From assembly GCA_020027325.1 (NCBI GenBank), contig JAHRAL010000017.1, forward strand, positions 1 through 34,558: a DNA stretch of 34,558 nucleotides, written 5' to 3'. Positions 22,720-31,853 of the stretch are shown one piece after another (position 1 is the stretch's first letter; each line of letters starts with the position of its first letter). The notes beneath the pieces are model-generated. The model was not told the DNA's origin, made no database searches, and saw nothing but the letters and a program-made list of their open reading frames with translations. The stretch is from Cenarchaeum sp. (GTDB lineage: Archaea; Thermoproteota; Nitrososphaeria; Nitrososphaerales; Nitrosopumilaceae). The position numbers and the translations under genes are program-made.

Positions 22720-23769
22720 CTATGCACTGCGGGTTGCAAGCGACGTGACGCGCTCTATGTTCATGTTTAGGACGACTTCGGATATGTCGCTTGCATACTC
22801 TGCTATGCGCCTAATGTCTTCTGCCATCCTCCGTGCGCGATAGCTCTCCTCGGTCCTAGCCTTTTGTGCTGACTCTAGGACCGACTTTTCCAGCTTTGCC
22901 AGGTCGCCGGTGCCGACGGTCCTCTCTGCTAACGCATAGTCCTGCGTAAAAAGCGCCAGACACGAGTCATCAAGCGTGCGCGAGGCATATTCTGCCATTG
23001 GCCGGAGCCTGTCGGCAAGCTTTTTGTTTATTCCGCTGTCAACCTCGATGAGAATCCGTGCCACTGCGACTGCGTGGTCGCCGGCGCGCTCGATGCTCTT
23101 GACGACCAGGCGGTAGTCCAGACAGTTGCGTGCGTTTCCGATCCCAAGCTCGCGCAGCACGCCCTCGTCATCGACTGCAATCTTTAGCTGGCGGATTATA
23201 TAGAATCCAAACCTGTCGACCTCGTCATCGGTGTTGATGACGTCGCGTGCCAGGCCGGTGTCGTTGTTCTCAACGGCAGTCATCGCATCGGCGAGCATCG
23301 ACTTTGAGAGGTGGAGCATGCGCTTGAACGCACCAGAGACGGATAGTGCAAGCGTGTCCACGAGGATCTGGATCGTGATTCCGCGGCTAGAGTCTGATAT
23401 TATTTCTGCACCCATCAGTGTGTGCCGGACCGTGTCCTTTATGGCCGCACGCTGTGTTGCGCCAATGGGTGAATCCCCCCACGTGACGTGTATCGTCGAG
23501 TACCCCTGGAGATAGAGCGATATTATCTTGCGGACGGTGACTGCCGGTGCATCCCTTCTCTTGATGCTCACGGTAATCTCGGAGCTGTTTGCAGTATCAC
23601 CGGTTGCGCGCTCGTGGGGCAGTGATATGAGCATCGATGATGTGCCGCGCTGTGAGACAATGATCGGGTCGCCCCGCTTGAGGCCCATCTGCTCGACCCA
23701 CGGTTTTGGGAGCGAGACAATGTATGACGACTTGCCGGTAAACTGGATCTTGCGAGTCTCACCCTTCAT
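22720..23769 (-). CDS. AbrB-PhoU fusion regulator (phosphate uptake regulator-like)
   Basis: A 349-aa protein joining an N-terminal SpoVT/AbrB DNA-binding fold (about 1-50; RKIQFTGKSSYIVSLPKPWV, then MGLKRGDPIIV) to two PhoU-type helical repeats (about 115-215 and 225-345). PhoU-type acidic metal-binding patterns are visible, for example DTGLARDVINTDDEVDR and ERAGDHAVAVA. This architecture is common in archaea and is linked to phosphate sensing, but no transporter genes are nearby. A TATA box about 27 nt upstream and a second TATA-like copy inverted near the ATG suggest a regulated promoter. It is first in the operon with HflX and Trm56. Confidence 0.88.
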   Translation of the reverse strand: MKGETRKIQFTGKSSYIVSLPKPWVEQMGLKRGDPIIVSQRGTSSMLISLPHERATGDTANSSEITVSIKRRDAPAVTVRKIISLYLQGYSTIHVTWGDSPIGATQRAAIKDTVRHTLMGAEIISDSSRGITIQILVDTLALSVSGAFKRMLHLSKSMLADAMTAVENNDTGLARDVINTDDEVDRFGFYIIRQLKIAVDDEGVLRELGIGNARNCLDYRLVVKSIERAGDHAVAVARILIEVDSGINKKLADRLRPMAEYASRTLDDSCLALFTQDYALAERTVGTGDLAKLEKSVLESAQKARTEESYRARRMAEDIRRIAEYASDISEVVLNMNIERVTSLATRSA

Positions 23770-23773
23770 CGAG

Positions 23774-23798
23774 TATATAGCACGCCCTGCTCTATATA
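23774..23798. promoter_or_regulatory. Inverted TATATAG/CTATATA pair at the AbrB-PhoU promoter
   Basis: TATATAG (23774-23780) and CTATATA (23792-23798) form a 7-bp inverted repeat with an 11-nt spacer. The distal copy is the TATA box, centred about 27 nt before the ATG at 23769. The proximal copy overlaps the predicted transcript start, a good operator position for autoregulation. Confidence 0.45.
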
Positions 23799-23874
23799 GA
23801 CAGATCGCAGGTCATACCCAAAGTATGCAAAAACCCGACCAAAAACAAAGGACACCAGAATGATCGAGCCATGT

Positions 23875-24558
23875 CTAGAGCAAGAACTCTGTCTTTAGGT
23901 TTGAATAAAACCTCTGCATGTTGGCGCGTATCGCAGGCATCCTCGGGCCTGCCTTTTCGGATATGACGCCGGGATCGATGCCCATCTTGCGCCTTATCTC
24001 GTGACCGGCAGCACCCACCCACGAGTCAACCATCCCCTGCCCCACCTCTAGGTGGAACTGGAGCCCCACCGCACGGCCTATCCGAAACGCCTGGTTTTCA
24101 TACGACGCAGAGTACGCCAGCCGCACAGCATCCTTTGGAAGATCAAACGTATCAGAATGCCAGTGAAACGCCTCAAATGGGGCAGAGAGGCCCGACATTA
24201 GCGCATCGTCGGGGTTGGGAAAAATATTCCCATACAGCCCGATCTCGGGAACCTTGCCGCGATAAACACTGGCGCCGCATGCACGTGCTAGCAGCTGTGC
24301 ACCAAGGCACACTCCGATGACAGGCAGGTCGGCGCCAACATACCGGCGCAGTATTTCCTGCTCTGAGCCGAGGTACCCCAAATCGTCGTTTGCACTCTGC
24401 GGACCGCCAAGGACAACCAACCCGTCAAACATTTCGGATGGAAACTTGCCGTGCCTGGCATCAACCGTATGCAGATCAAACCCGTCGTCCCGGAGCAGGC
24501 TGCCAAGCAGGCCGGGCCCTTCGAGCGGCGAGTTTTGGAGGATGAGAATAACTGACAT
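23875..24558 (-). CDS. Stand-alone class I glutamine amidotransferase
   Basis: A 227-aa GATase1-fold protein related to the amidotransferase half of GMP synthase. The full triad is present: nucleophile C84 in IGVCLGAQLLA, H169 and E171 in LQFHLEV. It should release ammonia from glutamine for an unknown partner, or hydrolyse a gamma-glutamyl compound. GMP synthase itself is already complete elsewhere, so this is not its missing subunit. It follows glutamate dehydrogenase by 38 nt on the same strand, which ties it to glutamate/ammonia metabolism. A role as glutaminase for the one-domain CobQ is conceivable but unproven. Confidence 0.85.
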   Translation of the reverse strand: MSVILILQNSPLEGPGLLGSLLRDDGFDLHTVDARHGKFPSEMFDGLVVLGGPQSANDDLGYLGSEQEILRRYVGADLPVIGVCLGAQLLARACGASVYRGKVPEIGLYGNIFPNPDDALMSGLSAPFEAFHWHSDTFDLPKDAVRLAYSASYENQAFRIGRAVGLQFHLEVGQGMVDSWVGAAGHEIRRKMGIDPGVISEKAGPRMPAIRANMQRFYSNLKTEFLL

Positions 24559-24596
24559 TGTCTAGTTCTGCGACATGCAGCACCCGGACGGCAACC

Positions 24597-25871
24597 CTAC
24601 GGCCATACGCCGCGGTGCTCAAAGGCTTCTAGGACGCGCCCCACTGCAAGCACCATTGCGGCCTTTCGCATGTCGATCTTGTGCTTTTTGGATAGTGCGT
24701 GCGTGTCGCGGAATCCGCGCACAATCTGCGCCTCCATCTTTGAGGCAACATCATCAAAGGTCCAATAGTAGCCCATGTTGTTTTGCACCCATTCCAGGTA
24801 CGATATACACACGCCCCCAGAGTTTGCTAGAATGTCGGGGACCACCATTATCTTTTTGCGGTAGATCACTGGGTCCGCATCAGGCAGAGTGGGGCCGTTG
24901 GCCGCCTCGCCGATTATACGGCAACGCAGTTTTGCGGCGATTTTCTTGTCGATCTGGTTTTCAAGAGCTGCCGGTATCAGGATGGTGCACTTTGTGGTCA
25001 ATAGATCCTGCGTCGTAATCTTTTTGCTTCCCGGAAGGCCGACTACGGTGCCCTTTTTCTGTTTCCATTCCTCGATCTTTGCCATCTTTGCGCCCCGTGG
25101 AATTGATATCGAGCCACGCGAGTCACTTACTGCGATGATCTTTGCTCCCTGCTTTTCAAGGTACTCGCCTGCAAATATCGCCGCGTTTCCAAATCCCTGC
25201 AACGCCACGGTTGCTCCGCGCATCTTTATCTTTAGTACACGGGCCGCCTCTCGCACACAGTGCGCGGTTCCAAGTCCGGTTGCAACGTTGCGTGCAAGCG
25301 AGCCGCCCATGGGTATCGGCTTGCCGGTAATGACCCCCAAGAGGCGCCTGTTGTTGTTCATCTTTGAGAACGTGTCCATTATCTGCGTCATCTCGCGGCC
25401 CGTGGTGTAGACGTCGGGGGCCGGAATGTCTTTTTCTGGGCCGATTATCTCTGATATCGCGTATGCAAAACCGCGTGTGAGGCGCTCAAGCTCGCCGGCG
25501 CTTAGCTTTTCCTTTTTGGGGTTTACAAATATCGCGCCCTTTCCCCCACCAAGCGGGACGTCGACTACGGCACACTTCCACGTCATCCATGACGACAGCG
25601 CCATGACCTCGCGCTCCATGTACTCGACTCCACCCTCTGGATCAAAGTATCGTATGCCGCCCTTGTAGGGCCCGCGGTCATTGTTGTGCTGCGAGCGAAA
25701 GCCGATAAAGACGCGCATCTTGCCGTTGTCCATCCTGACGGGTATCTTTACCCGAGCCACGCGGTTGGGGGTTGCAAGGTATTGGCGTATGCCCTTGTCC
25801 CTTATCCCAAGAATGTCGCATGCGTCATTAACCTGTTTGGTTGCATTAAGAAACGGATCATTGCCAGCCAA
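24597..25871 (-). CDS. gdhA: Glutamate dehydrogenase
   Basis: GDH reductively aminates 2-oxoglutarate with ammonia, a route of nitrogen assimilation. The 424-aa protein shows the substrate-site lysines K70 (GPYKGGIRY) and K99 (MTWKCAVVD), catalytic K111 (PLGGGKGAI) and the dinucleotide fold ALQGFGNAAIFAGEY. Length is typical of the hexameric archaeal/bacterial type. The start is TTG at 25871 (MAGNDPFLNATKQV); the TATA box ATTTAAATAC is about 34 nt upstream, implying a leader of a few nucleotides. Coenzyme preference cannot be read with confidence. Confidence 0.95.
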   Translation of the reverse strand: MAGNDPFLNATKQVNDACDILGIRDKGIRQYLATPNRVARVKIPVRMDNGKMRVFIGFRSQHNNDRGPYKGGIRYFDPEGGVEYMEREVMALSSWMTWKCAVVDVPLGGGKGAIFVNPKKEKLSAGELERLTRGFAYAISEIIGPEKDIPAPDVYTTGREMTQIMDTFSKMNNNRRLLGVITGKPIPMGGSLARNVATGLGTAHCVREAARVLKIKMRGATVALQGFGNAAIFAGEYLEKQGAKIIAVSDSRGSISIPRGAKMAKIEEWKQKKGTVVGLPGSKKITTQDLLTTKCTILIPAALENQIDKKIAAKLRCRIIGEAANGPTLPDADPVIYRKKIMVVPDILANSGGVCISYLEWVQNNMGYYWTFDDVASKMEAQIVRGFRDTHALSKKHKIDMRKAAMVLAVGRVLEAFEHRGVWP

Positions 25872-25900
25872 GCGCGGTCAGGCCGGCAACTGGGTATGGC

Positions 25901-25910
25901 GTATTTAAAT
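25901..25910 (-). promoter_or_regulatory. TATA box of gdhA
   Basis: The palindromic ATTTAAATAC (minus strand) is centred about 34 nt before the TTG start. Confidence 0.5.
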
Positions 25911-26012
25911 CTGCCACAGTATTGCAACCTAGGGCACCCCGTATTCATAATCCTCCTTCATGTTTTGGACAATCAAACAGCGCCTAGCCCAATGCAATGT
26001 CTGACTCGAATC

Positions 26013-28895
26013 TCAAGTAATGAGTATCGCAGGCTTGAACGGACGTGCCGCCTTTGCCTTGTTCTTTGGATCAGCGATCTCGGGATCAGATTCAGAATAG
26101 ACCGTCAGGCCAACGCCAAACTTGTCCCGGACTAGGCCGGCCAGTGCAGAGCTGTACAGAGTCGCCTCGTCAAGCTCGGCAGCATCAAGCCGTACTTTTT
26201 TGTCCCTAGACGTGGTGGATAAAATGTCGACTAGTGCGCGTTTTACATAATCTGCATTGCGTCGGATGCCCGCAGTCTGCTCGGACTCGCCTAGCATGCG
26301 CATTATAGAAGAGAGGTCTGCCCCACCCTTTTGCGCTGCACCTAGCATTGCCCGATATGCAACTAGCTTGTCGCTGCTTGCAACATAGAGTGTTATCTGG
26401 GACGGGGTGATCTTTGTCAGATCAAGGATCCTCTGAATGTCCCGGATGGCAGACTCTAGCAGGGACTCGGAGCACAAGAGAACCGAGTCGCCGGCGCACA
26501 GAGTCTCCGGCCATGCAGAACTAGAAGCGGCACCGTCGTTGCCAAGCATCTCCCACATTTCATCGGCGACATGCGGCGCAAATGGGGACAAGAGTGCGGC
26601 GCGCACAGACCAGGCCGCACGCAGTGCGCCATGGTTTTTTGCATCAGGACTCCGGTGTGCATGCCATGCAAGCGCAGAATCAATGTCAGAGAGTATCTTT
26701 CCAAGCGCCTCGCGCATGCGCATCTTTTTGATCAGATCACTTACCTCGGAGGATATCTCGCGCATTCTTGCCCCAAGCCACAGGTCAATGCCGGACTCGG
26801 CACCGTCCCGGCCGGACCCGGAGAGGTGTGCGCATTCACGCATCATCGACTCTAGTTTTGATGAGGAGGCGCGGACATGCTCAAACTTGAACTCTGCATC
26901 CTGGAGCAGCTCAGCAGACATCAGTATTGCCAGGCGTATGGGGTCTGCGCCATACTTGTGTATGGCCTGCCTGAGAGGCACTGTATTGCTCATGGATTTT
27001 GACATCTTTTTGCCGTCCATCATGACAGAGCCGTTGACGATTATCTGCCTTGGCCAGTGCTCCTTGGGAAATATCATGGCGTGGTTGAATATGAAAAATG
27101 ACAGGTGGTTTGGGACAAGGTCCCGGCCCGAATGCCTAGAGTCAACCGGATAGAAATAGGAAAAGGCGTCCCGGATCTCGTCTAGCGTGCCAGAATCCAT
27201 GCCGCACATTGAGGCAGTACCTGCCGCATCGCCCTGACCAAAAAAGACATAGTCAAAAAACCGGTCGCCAAGCGATTCAGGCTTTATCTTGGCGGCGTTG
27301 ACAAAACGCGAGATGACATAGTATGCCATGTATATGACAGAGTCAGACAAGCTCTCTACTGTCCATTCCGAATCCCACGGAAGCCTTGTTCCAAGCCCCG
27401 TCTGCCTTGCACACGCACGCTCGCGCAGCCACCCAAACACATAGTCAAACTCGGGGCGCATGTCAGAGGGCACGATCTCGATTCCCTCAAGACACTCTTT
27501 TGCAATCTCTTTCCACTCTGGGTTTGAATAGTCCAAGAACCACTGGTTGTCAAGTATGTGGACTACGCACTGCTCCCCGCACCTACAGTGTACCGGCGCG
27601 TTTGAGAACTCGTACATTACCTGCGGGCGGCCGGTCTGGATGCCTGCAAGCCATTTTGCCGACTCTGTCTTTGCAGTAGATGCGCGCATCCCGGCAAACA
27701 CGCCAGCATTATCAAGCATTACAGAATTCCGGTACTCGTCAGCATAGACTTTTTTTGTAATCTCATCAAGCCTCGGGTCAAGCTGGTCGGCGATGCCGGA
27801 CTCGCGGACAATCTTTTCAGCAGGGCACTGCCCGGATGACCCGCCAGAGGACATTATCTGAATGGGGGCAATCCCGGCTACCGTCGTTGATGGCTCGCCG
27901 TCGTTGCGTTTTTTGAGGTCCTCAAGGGCCTGATAGTCATAGGGCGCATGCGCGGGCACCGACATTACTGCGCCCGTGCCTGTCTCACCGCGCACAAAGC
28001 CTGCCAAAAGTACCGGCACCGTTCTCCCTATTCCCGGTATCTTGGCATTGTGTCCCACAAGATCCGAGCCGCGCACGGGAGTGCCGCCGTCGGGGCGGCG
28101 CGCACCACATGCAAGGTGGTCCATCTTGTCGGCGCATTCAGAGCTTACAAGCCACGTCTTATCCTGGACCCTTACCGGGTAATAGTCAATGTCTGGATTG
28201 ACCCACATGTTTGTCACGCCATAGATTGTTTCTGGGCGCATTGTTGCAGCAGGCAGTATGCGGCCGTCGTCAAGCTCTGCGCGCACAATCACATACTCTA
28301 CAAAGGCAGGCTCGACGTCCCCAAGCGTGTCGTGCTGCGAGACGGGGTTTTTGTCGCGTGCGCACCATCCCACCGGGTGTGACCCCTGGACGATCATCTT
28401 GTGGTCGCGCAGTAGGCGGACCTGCCATTCAATGAACTTTTGATACGCCGGATCAATTGTCGTAAACTCTCCGCTCCAGTCTATCGAGTAGCCCATCTCG
28501 ATCATCCCGGACTTTATCTCCTTGTGAAAATAGCTGGCAATCTTTACCGGATCCGCAAATGTCGCCACAACGTCCCGGGGCACGCCGTAAATGTCCACAA
28601 TGCTGTTGATAATGTCAGCATCGCCTGATTCTATCCTTTCTGCCATTCCAAGTATCGGGGTTCCCGTATAGTGGAATGCCATGGGAAAGAGCACGTTGTT
28701 GCCGTGCATCCGCTCAAAGCGCGCATGGACGTCGGCCAGCGTGTATGTGCGCCCGTGTCCGATGTGTTGCGGTGAGTTTGGGTACGGGTATGCAACTGTG
28801 ATGAACTTTTTGTTGCGCGCATGATCGACTTTGACAAACTCGGTGGCGCGCCAGCGCTGCTGCCACTTTGATTCCAGTTTTGCCCAGTCAGTCAT
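26013..28895 (-). CDS. leuS: Leucyl-tRNA synthetase
   Basis: A class Ia synthetase of 960 aa that charges tRNA-Leu. The HIGH signature is HIGH (44-47, within SPQHIGHGRTYTLADVHARF) and KMSKS lies near residue 632. The editing (CP1) domain is present (TMRPETIYGVTNMWVNP; GTGAVMSVPAHAPYD), and the archaeal-type C-terminal region follows. The ATG is 12 nt downstream of the alaS stop, so the two synthetases form one operon. About 100 bp of AT-richer sequence with no visible gene separates its stop from the gdhA promoter. Confidence 0.96.
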   Translation of the reverse strand: MTDWAKLESKWQQRWRATEFVKVDHARNKKFITVAYPYPNSPQHIGHGRTYTLADVHARFERMHGNNVLFPMAFHYTGTPILGMAERIESGDADIINSIVDIYGVPRDVVATFADPVKIASYFHKEIKSGMIEMGYSIDWSGEFTTIDPAYQKFIEWQVRLLRDHKMIVQGSHPVGWCARDKNPVSQHDTLGDVEPAFVEYVIVRAELDDGRILPAATMRPETIYGVTNMWVNPDIDYYPVRVQDKTWLVSSECADKMDHLACGARRPDGGTPVRGSDLVGHNAKIPGIGRTVPVLLAGFVRGETGTGAVMSVPAHAPYDYQALEDLKKRNDGEPSTTVAGIAPIQIMSSGGSSGQCPAEKIVRESGIADQLDPRLDEITKKVYADEYRNSVMLDNAGVFAGMRASTAKTESAKWLAGIQTGRPQVMYEFSNAPVHCRCGEQCVVHILDNQWFLDYSNPEWKEIAKECLEGIEIVPSDMRPEFDYVFGWLRERACARQTGLGTRLPWDSEWTVESLSDSVIYMAYYVISRFVNAAKIKPESLGDRFFDYVFFGQGDAAGTASMCGMDSGTLDEIRDAFSYFYPVDSRHSGRDLVPNHLSFFIFNHAMIFPKEHWPRQIIVNGSVMMDGKKMSKSMSNTVPLRQAIHKYGADPIRLAILMSAELLQDAEFKFEHVRASSSKLESMMRECAHLSGSGRDGAESGIDLWLGARMREISSEVSDLIKKMRMREALGKILSDIDSALAWHAHRSPDAKNHGALRAAWSVRAALLSPFAPHVADEMWEMLGNDGAASSSAWPETLCAGDSVLLCSESLLESAIRDIQRILDLTKITPSQITLYVASSDKLVAYRAMLGAAQKGGADLSSIMRMLGESEQTAGIRRNADYVKRALVDILSTTSRDKKVRLDAAELDEATLYSSALAGLVRDKFGVGLTVYSESDPEIADPKNKAKAARPFKPAILIT

Positions 28896-28907
28896 TGCCC
28901 CACTCGC

Positions 28908-31613
28908 CTACCCGGAGGCAATCTCCTCGGCCCGCCTTATGGCATCGCGCATCTTGGAGGCATCGGTCCCCCCTCCCTGCCCAAAGCGCTCGTTTCCACC
29001 GCCAGAGCCGCCAAGGACGGCGGCAGTCTCGCGGACGAGGGTGCCTGCACTCATCTTGCCAGAGGCGTCTGCGCCCGAGTATGCCACGATTCGTATGCGC
29101 GAGTCCTCGTTGATCAGTGCAAGGTAGACAAGCCTCGGCTCGACTAGTATCGCCTTTGAGCCCACCGCTATGTGGTATTCGGAATCCAGCTCGTCATCGA
29201 TTGTTGCATAGAGCATGATGTTGCCAATCTTTTTGGCAGCACCCACTGCCGCTGCTGCTGCCGGCTCTGATGAGCGTCGGATCAGGCTTTTGGTCCTGGT
29301 GCGCAGCAACTCTGCATTTGCAAGCGTCCTCTCTACGGACTCGGCGATCTTTTGCCTGTCGGCACCCAGTGCGGCACCGACCCGCTCTAGGCTCTGGTCC
29401 TGTCCCTGTATGTACGATATGGCCGCATCGCCGGCTGCAAAGACGAGCCGGATTGTGCCGTCTTGTATGCGCTCTGTGCGCATTATCTTTACCAGCCCGA
29501 TCTGGCCGGTTCTCTCTGTGTGCGTCCCGCCGCACGCCTCGACATCAAAGTCGCCCACGCTTACAATTCTGACAGTCTTGACTGGCACGACTCCGCCCTG
29601 GTATATGCGGAATCCAAACTTGGACTCTGCATCGCGGCGAGAATACGAAGAGACTGTCACCGGCAGGTTCTTGCGCACTATCGAGTTTGCAAGCGATTCT
29701 ATCTCTGAGACCTGTTTTGCAGTCAGAGCGGAGTGGTGTGTAATGTCAAGGCGGGCATACTTTTCATCCTTGAATGCAGAGTGCTGCCAGACCCACGACC
29801 CAAGAACCTGACGTGCAGACGAGTTGAGTATGTGCGTGCACGTGTGGTGTATAGTTATGGCGCTGCGCCGGGCAGAGTCGACCATGCACTTTACAGTCTG
29901 CCCCTCCTCGGGAGCCCCGCCATCTAGTTTGTGGATGATTATTCCTGCGTGCACGGTGACGTCTATGACCCGGAACCCGCCGATGGTTCCAGAATCAGGC
30001 TCTTGTCCCCCGCTTCGCGCATAAAACGATGTGCGATCCAAGACGACATAGTCCCCGCCTGCACGCATGACGCGTGCATCAAACTCGTGCGGGTCATCTC
30101 CGTAAAAGAGCGGCTCCGTCCTTTGCAGGCCCGCAAGCTCGGCATTTTGCTCTGGGATTTTCTGGGCTGCTGGCTGGTGAAGCTGGTCAATGCGCCCATA
30201 GAACTCTTGGGGGATCTCTCTTATGGCGCCGATCTCTTTTAGATAGTCCGGCGGGACGCCGTCGGACTCGTACAGCGTTACCAGCTCGTCGACTGTGGGT
30301 GCGGACTTGGATGCGCGCATCTTTGTTGCAATCGATTCGACCCTAGTGCGCATCTCTGAATACCTGCCGGTCTCTATGCCGATTATCTCCTTGATCTCCG
30401 AGGCTGCCTCGCCAAGCTCTGGATACGTGCCAGACAGGTATTTGACGTGCAGGTCTACTAGCTCGTCAATGTCGTGGCTGCCCCGTAGGTGTACAAACTG
30501 TGCCATCATGCGCCGCAAGAGAACGCGGAGGTTGTACCCGCCCCCCACGTTGCTTGGAAGCGCGCCGTCAGTTATTGCAAACGCAAGTGTACGAAGGTGG
30601 TCGGCTATCAGGTATATCCTCTCCAGCGGGGCAATGACGTCGGCCTCAAACGACTTTGTGACCCCGGTACACGACAAGAGTGCGCCGGCCCGCGCATCAG
30701 AGATACCCTGACGCGTCATGTTGCGTCCGATAGCCCCAAAGTAATCACAGAGTACACGGTTGTCCAGTTCCACCCCGGCAGCATCTGTCATGTGCGAAAC
30801 TATGGGTCCAAAACAACAGTCATACGCAGTCGGTGTCCCCATCGTCACCCACGCAAACCGTTCTAGTCCTGCACCCATGTCGATTACGCGGTGCTCTAGC
30901 TGCCGGCTCTTCTCCAGGCTTCCCTGAAACTCTGTAAATACGGCGTTGCCAAGCTCCAGCCCCCCGACAAAGTATTCAAGCGAGGAGCCAAACGAGCCGC
31001 CGCCGGACCACACGTCCTCAACAAATGTAATCTGCTTTTTTGGAATGCCGAGTGTGTCTGTGAGCATCTTGTAGTCAAGATCAATGCACTCGTCCTTCCA
31101 GTACCCCCCGTCGTCTGGCACGCTGAGCTGGCCTATCATGCAAAAGCTCGAAAAGTGGCGCCCAGTTATGCCGACGTTTCCAACGTCGTTGAACCGGAGG
31201 CACGTCTGCGGGACAATGACAGAGGGGGCAGGAAACACAAACTCGATTCCAGAGTCCGTCACGCGCTGAAAGTTGACAACAGAGGCGATGGTAAAGTAGA
31301 GATCCTCGCGCCACCGGCTTACAACGGGGTACCGGCTTACTGATTCGTGGCCGGCGTCCACAAAGAACGACTCGACCTGCCTCCAGGCCGCAGCATAGTC
31401 AAGGCGCTTGGACGTCGGCGGGTTGCCGATAAACGAGTATGCATCATCGACGTCGTCGTCCGGGCACACCTCCTTGAGCGGGTCCTGGCTCCAAAAGTAT
31501 CTCGGGCACTTTGTACATTTTTTGCGCTCAAATCCCTGGTCTTCAAAGAGTTTGACCCGATAGTACGAGTCGGGATCCTGGGAGAACTTTGCCAAGAGTG
31601 CCGCCTTGTCCAT
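28908..31613 (-). CDS. alaS: Alanyl-tRNA synthetase
   Basis: A class II synthetase of 901 aa, archaeal type. It begins with the archaea-specific N-terminal zinc region (KKCTKCPRYFWSQDPLKEVC). The catalytic core contains SRWREDLYFTIASVVNFQR and TCLRFNDVGNVGITGRH. The editing domain has zinc ligands HHTCTH and CGGTH, and a C-terminal DHHA1-like domain ends in LGGSGGGNERFGQGGGTD. ATG at 31613 is preferred over a TTG two codons upstream because a TATA box lies about 26 nt away. It charges, among others, the tRNA-Ala at 266-337. Confidence 0.96.
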   Translation of the reverse strand: MDKAALLAKFSQDPDSYYRVKLFEDQGFERKKCTKCPRYFWSQDPLKEVCPDDDVDDAYSFIGNPPTSKRLDYAAAWRQVESFFVDAGHESVSRYPVVSRWREDLYFTIASVVNFQRVTDSGIEFVFPAPSVIVPQTCLRFNDVGNVGITGRHFSSFCMIGQLSVPDDGGYWKDECIDLDYKMLTDTLGIPKKQITFVEDVWSGGGSFGSSLEYFVGGLELGNAVFTEFQGSLEKSRQLEHRVIDMGAGLERFAWVTMGTPTAYDCCFGPIVSHMTDAAGVELDNRVLCDYFGAIGRNMTRQGISDARAGALLSCTGVTKSFEADVIAPLERIYLIADHLRTLAFAITDGALPSNVGGGYNLRVLLRRMMAQFVHLRGSHDIDELVDLHVKYLSGTYPELGEAASEIKEIIGIETGRYSEMRTRVESIATKMRASKSAPTVDELVTLYESDGVPPDYLKEIGAIREIPQEFYGRIDQLHQPAAQKIPEQNAELAGLQRTEPLFYGDDPHEFDARVMRAGGDYVVLDRTSFYARSGGQEPDSGTIGGFRVIDVTVHAGIIIHKLDGGAPEEGQTVKCMVDSARRSAITIHHTCTHILNSSARQVLGSWVWQHSAFKDEKYARLDITHHSALTAKQVSEIESLANSIVRKNLPVTVSSYSRRDAESKFGFRIYQGGVVPVKTVRIVSVGDFDVEACGGTHTERTGQIGLVKIMRTERIQDGTIRLVFAAGDAAISYIQGQDQSLERVGAALGADRQKIAESVERTLANAELLRTRTKSLIRRSSEPAAAAAVGAAKKIGNIMLYATIDDELDSEYHIAVGSKAILVEPRLVYLALINEDSRIRIVAYSGADASGKMSAGTLVRETAAVLGGSGGGNERFGQGGGTDASKMRDAIRRAEEIASG

Positions 31614-31634
31614 ACACAACGCAACACGGGGCCC

Positions 31635-31642
31635 GTATTAAG
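31635..31642 (-). promoter_or_regulatory. TATA box of the alaS-leuS operon
   Basis: CTTAATAC on the minus strand is centred about 26 nt before the alaS ATG. Confidence 0.5.
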
Positions 31643-31767
31643 AAATTGTGTTGAATGCGACCTCTGATTGCAGTCACGGTATGGCGGACACGGCCTTTCT
31701 GTCCATCGGCCCGCACGCCGTTGCAAGACCCCATCAACAAGAGTTCAGGCCGCCGGACCAATTTGGG

Positions 31768-31796
31768 GCCTGCCATATCCGGCAGTACCGGCAGGC
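31768..31796. promoter_or_regulatory. Nested inverted repeat upstream of the 31854 gene
   Basis: GCCTGCC and GGCAGGC form perfect 7-bp arms around a 15-nt loop, and inner TGCC/GGCA pairs allow a second, competing hairpin. It lies in the 210-bp gap between divergent alaS and the 31854 gene, about 30 bp upstream of the latter's TATA box. It could be an operator or the hairpin of a small RNA. Confidence 0.4.
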
Positions 31797-31822
31797 ATTA
31801 TGCGCTGAGATGGCAGCGATGG

Positions 31823-31830
31823 ATTAAATA
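31823..31830 (+). promoter_or_regulatory. TATA box of the 31854 gene
   Basis: ATTAAATA is centred about 27 nt before the GTG start at 31854 and supports a leaderless GTG start. Confidence 0.5.
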
Positions 31831-31853
31831 CAAACACAGGTACCGCCTGCACC

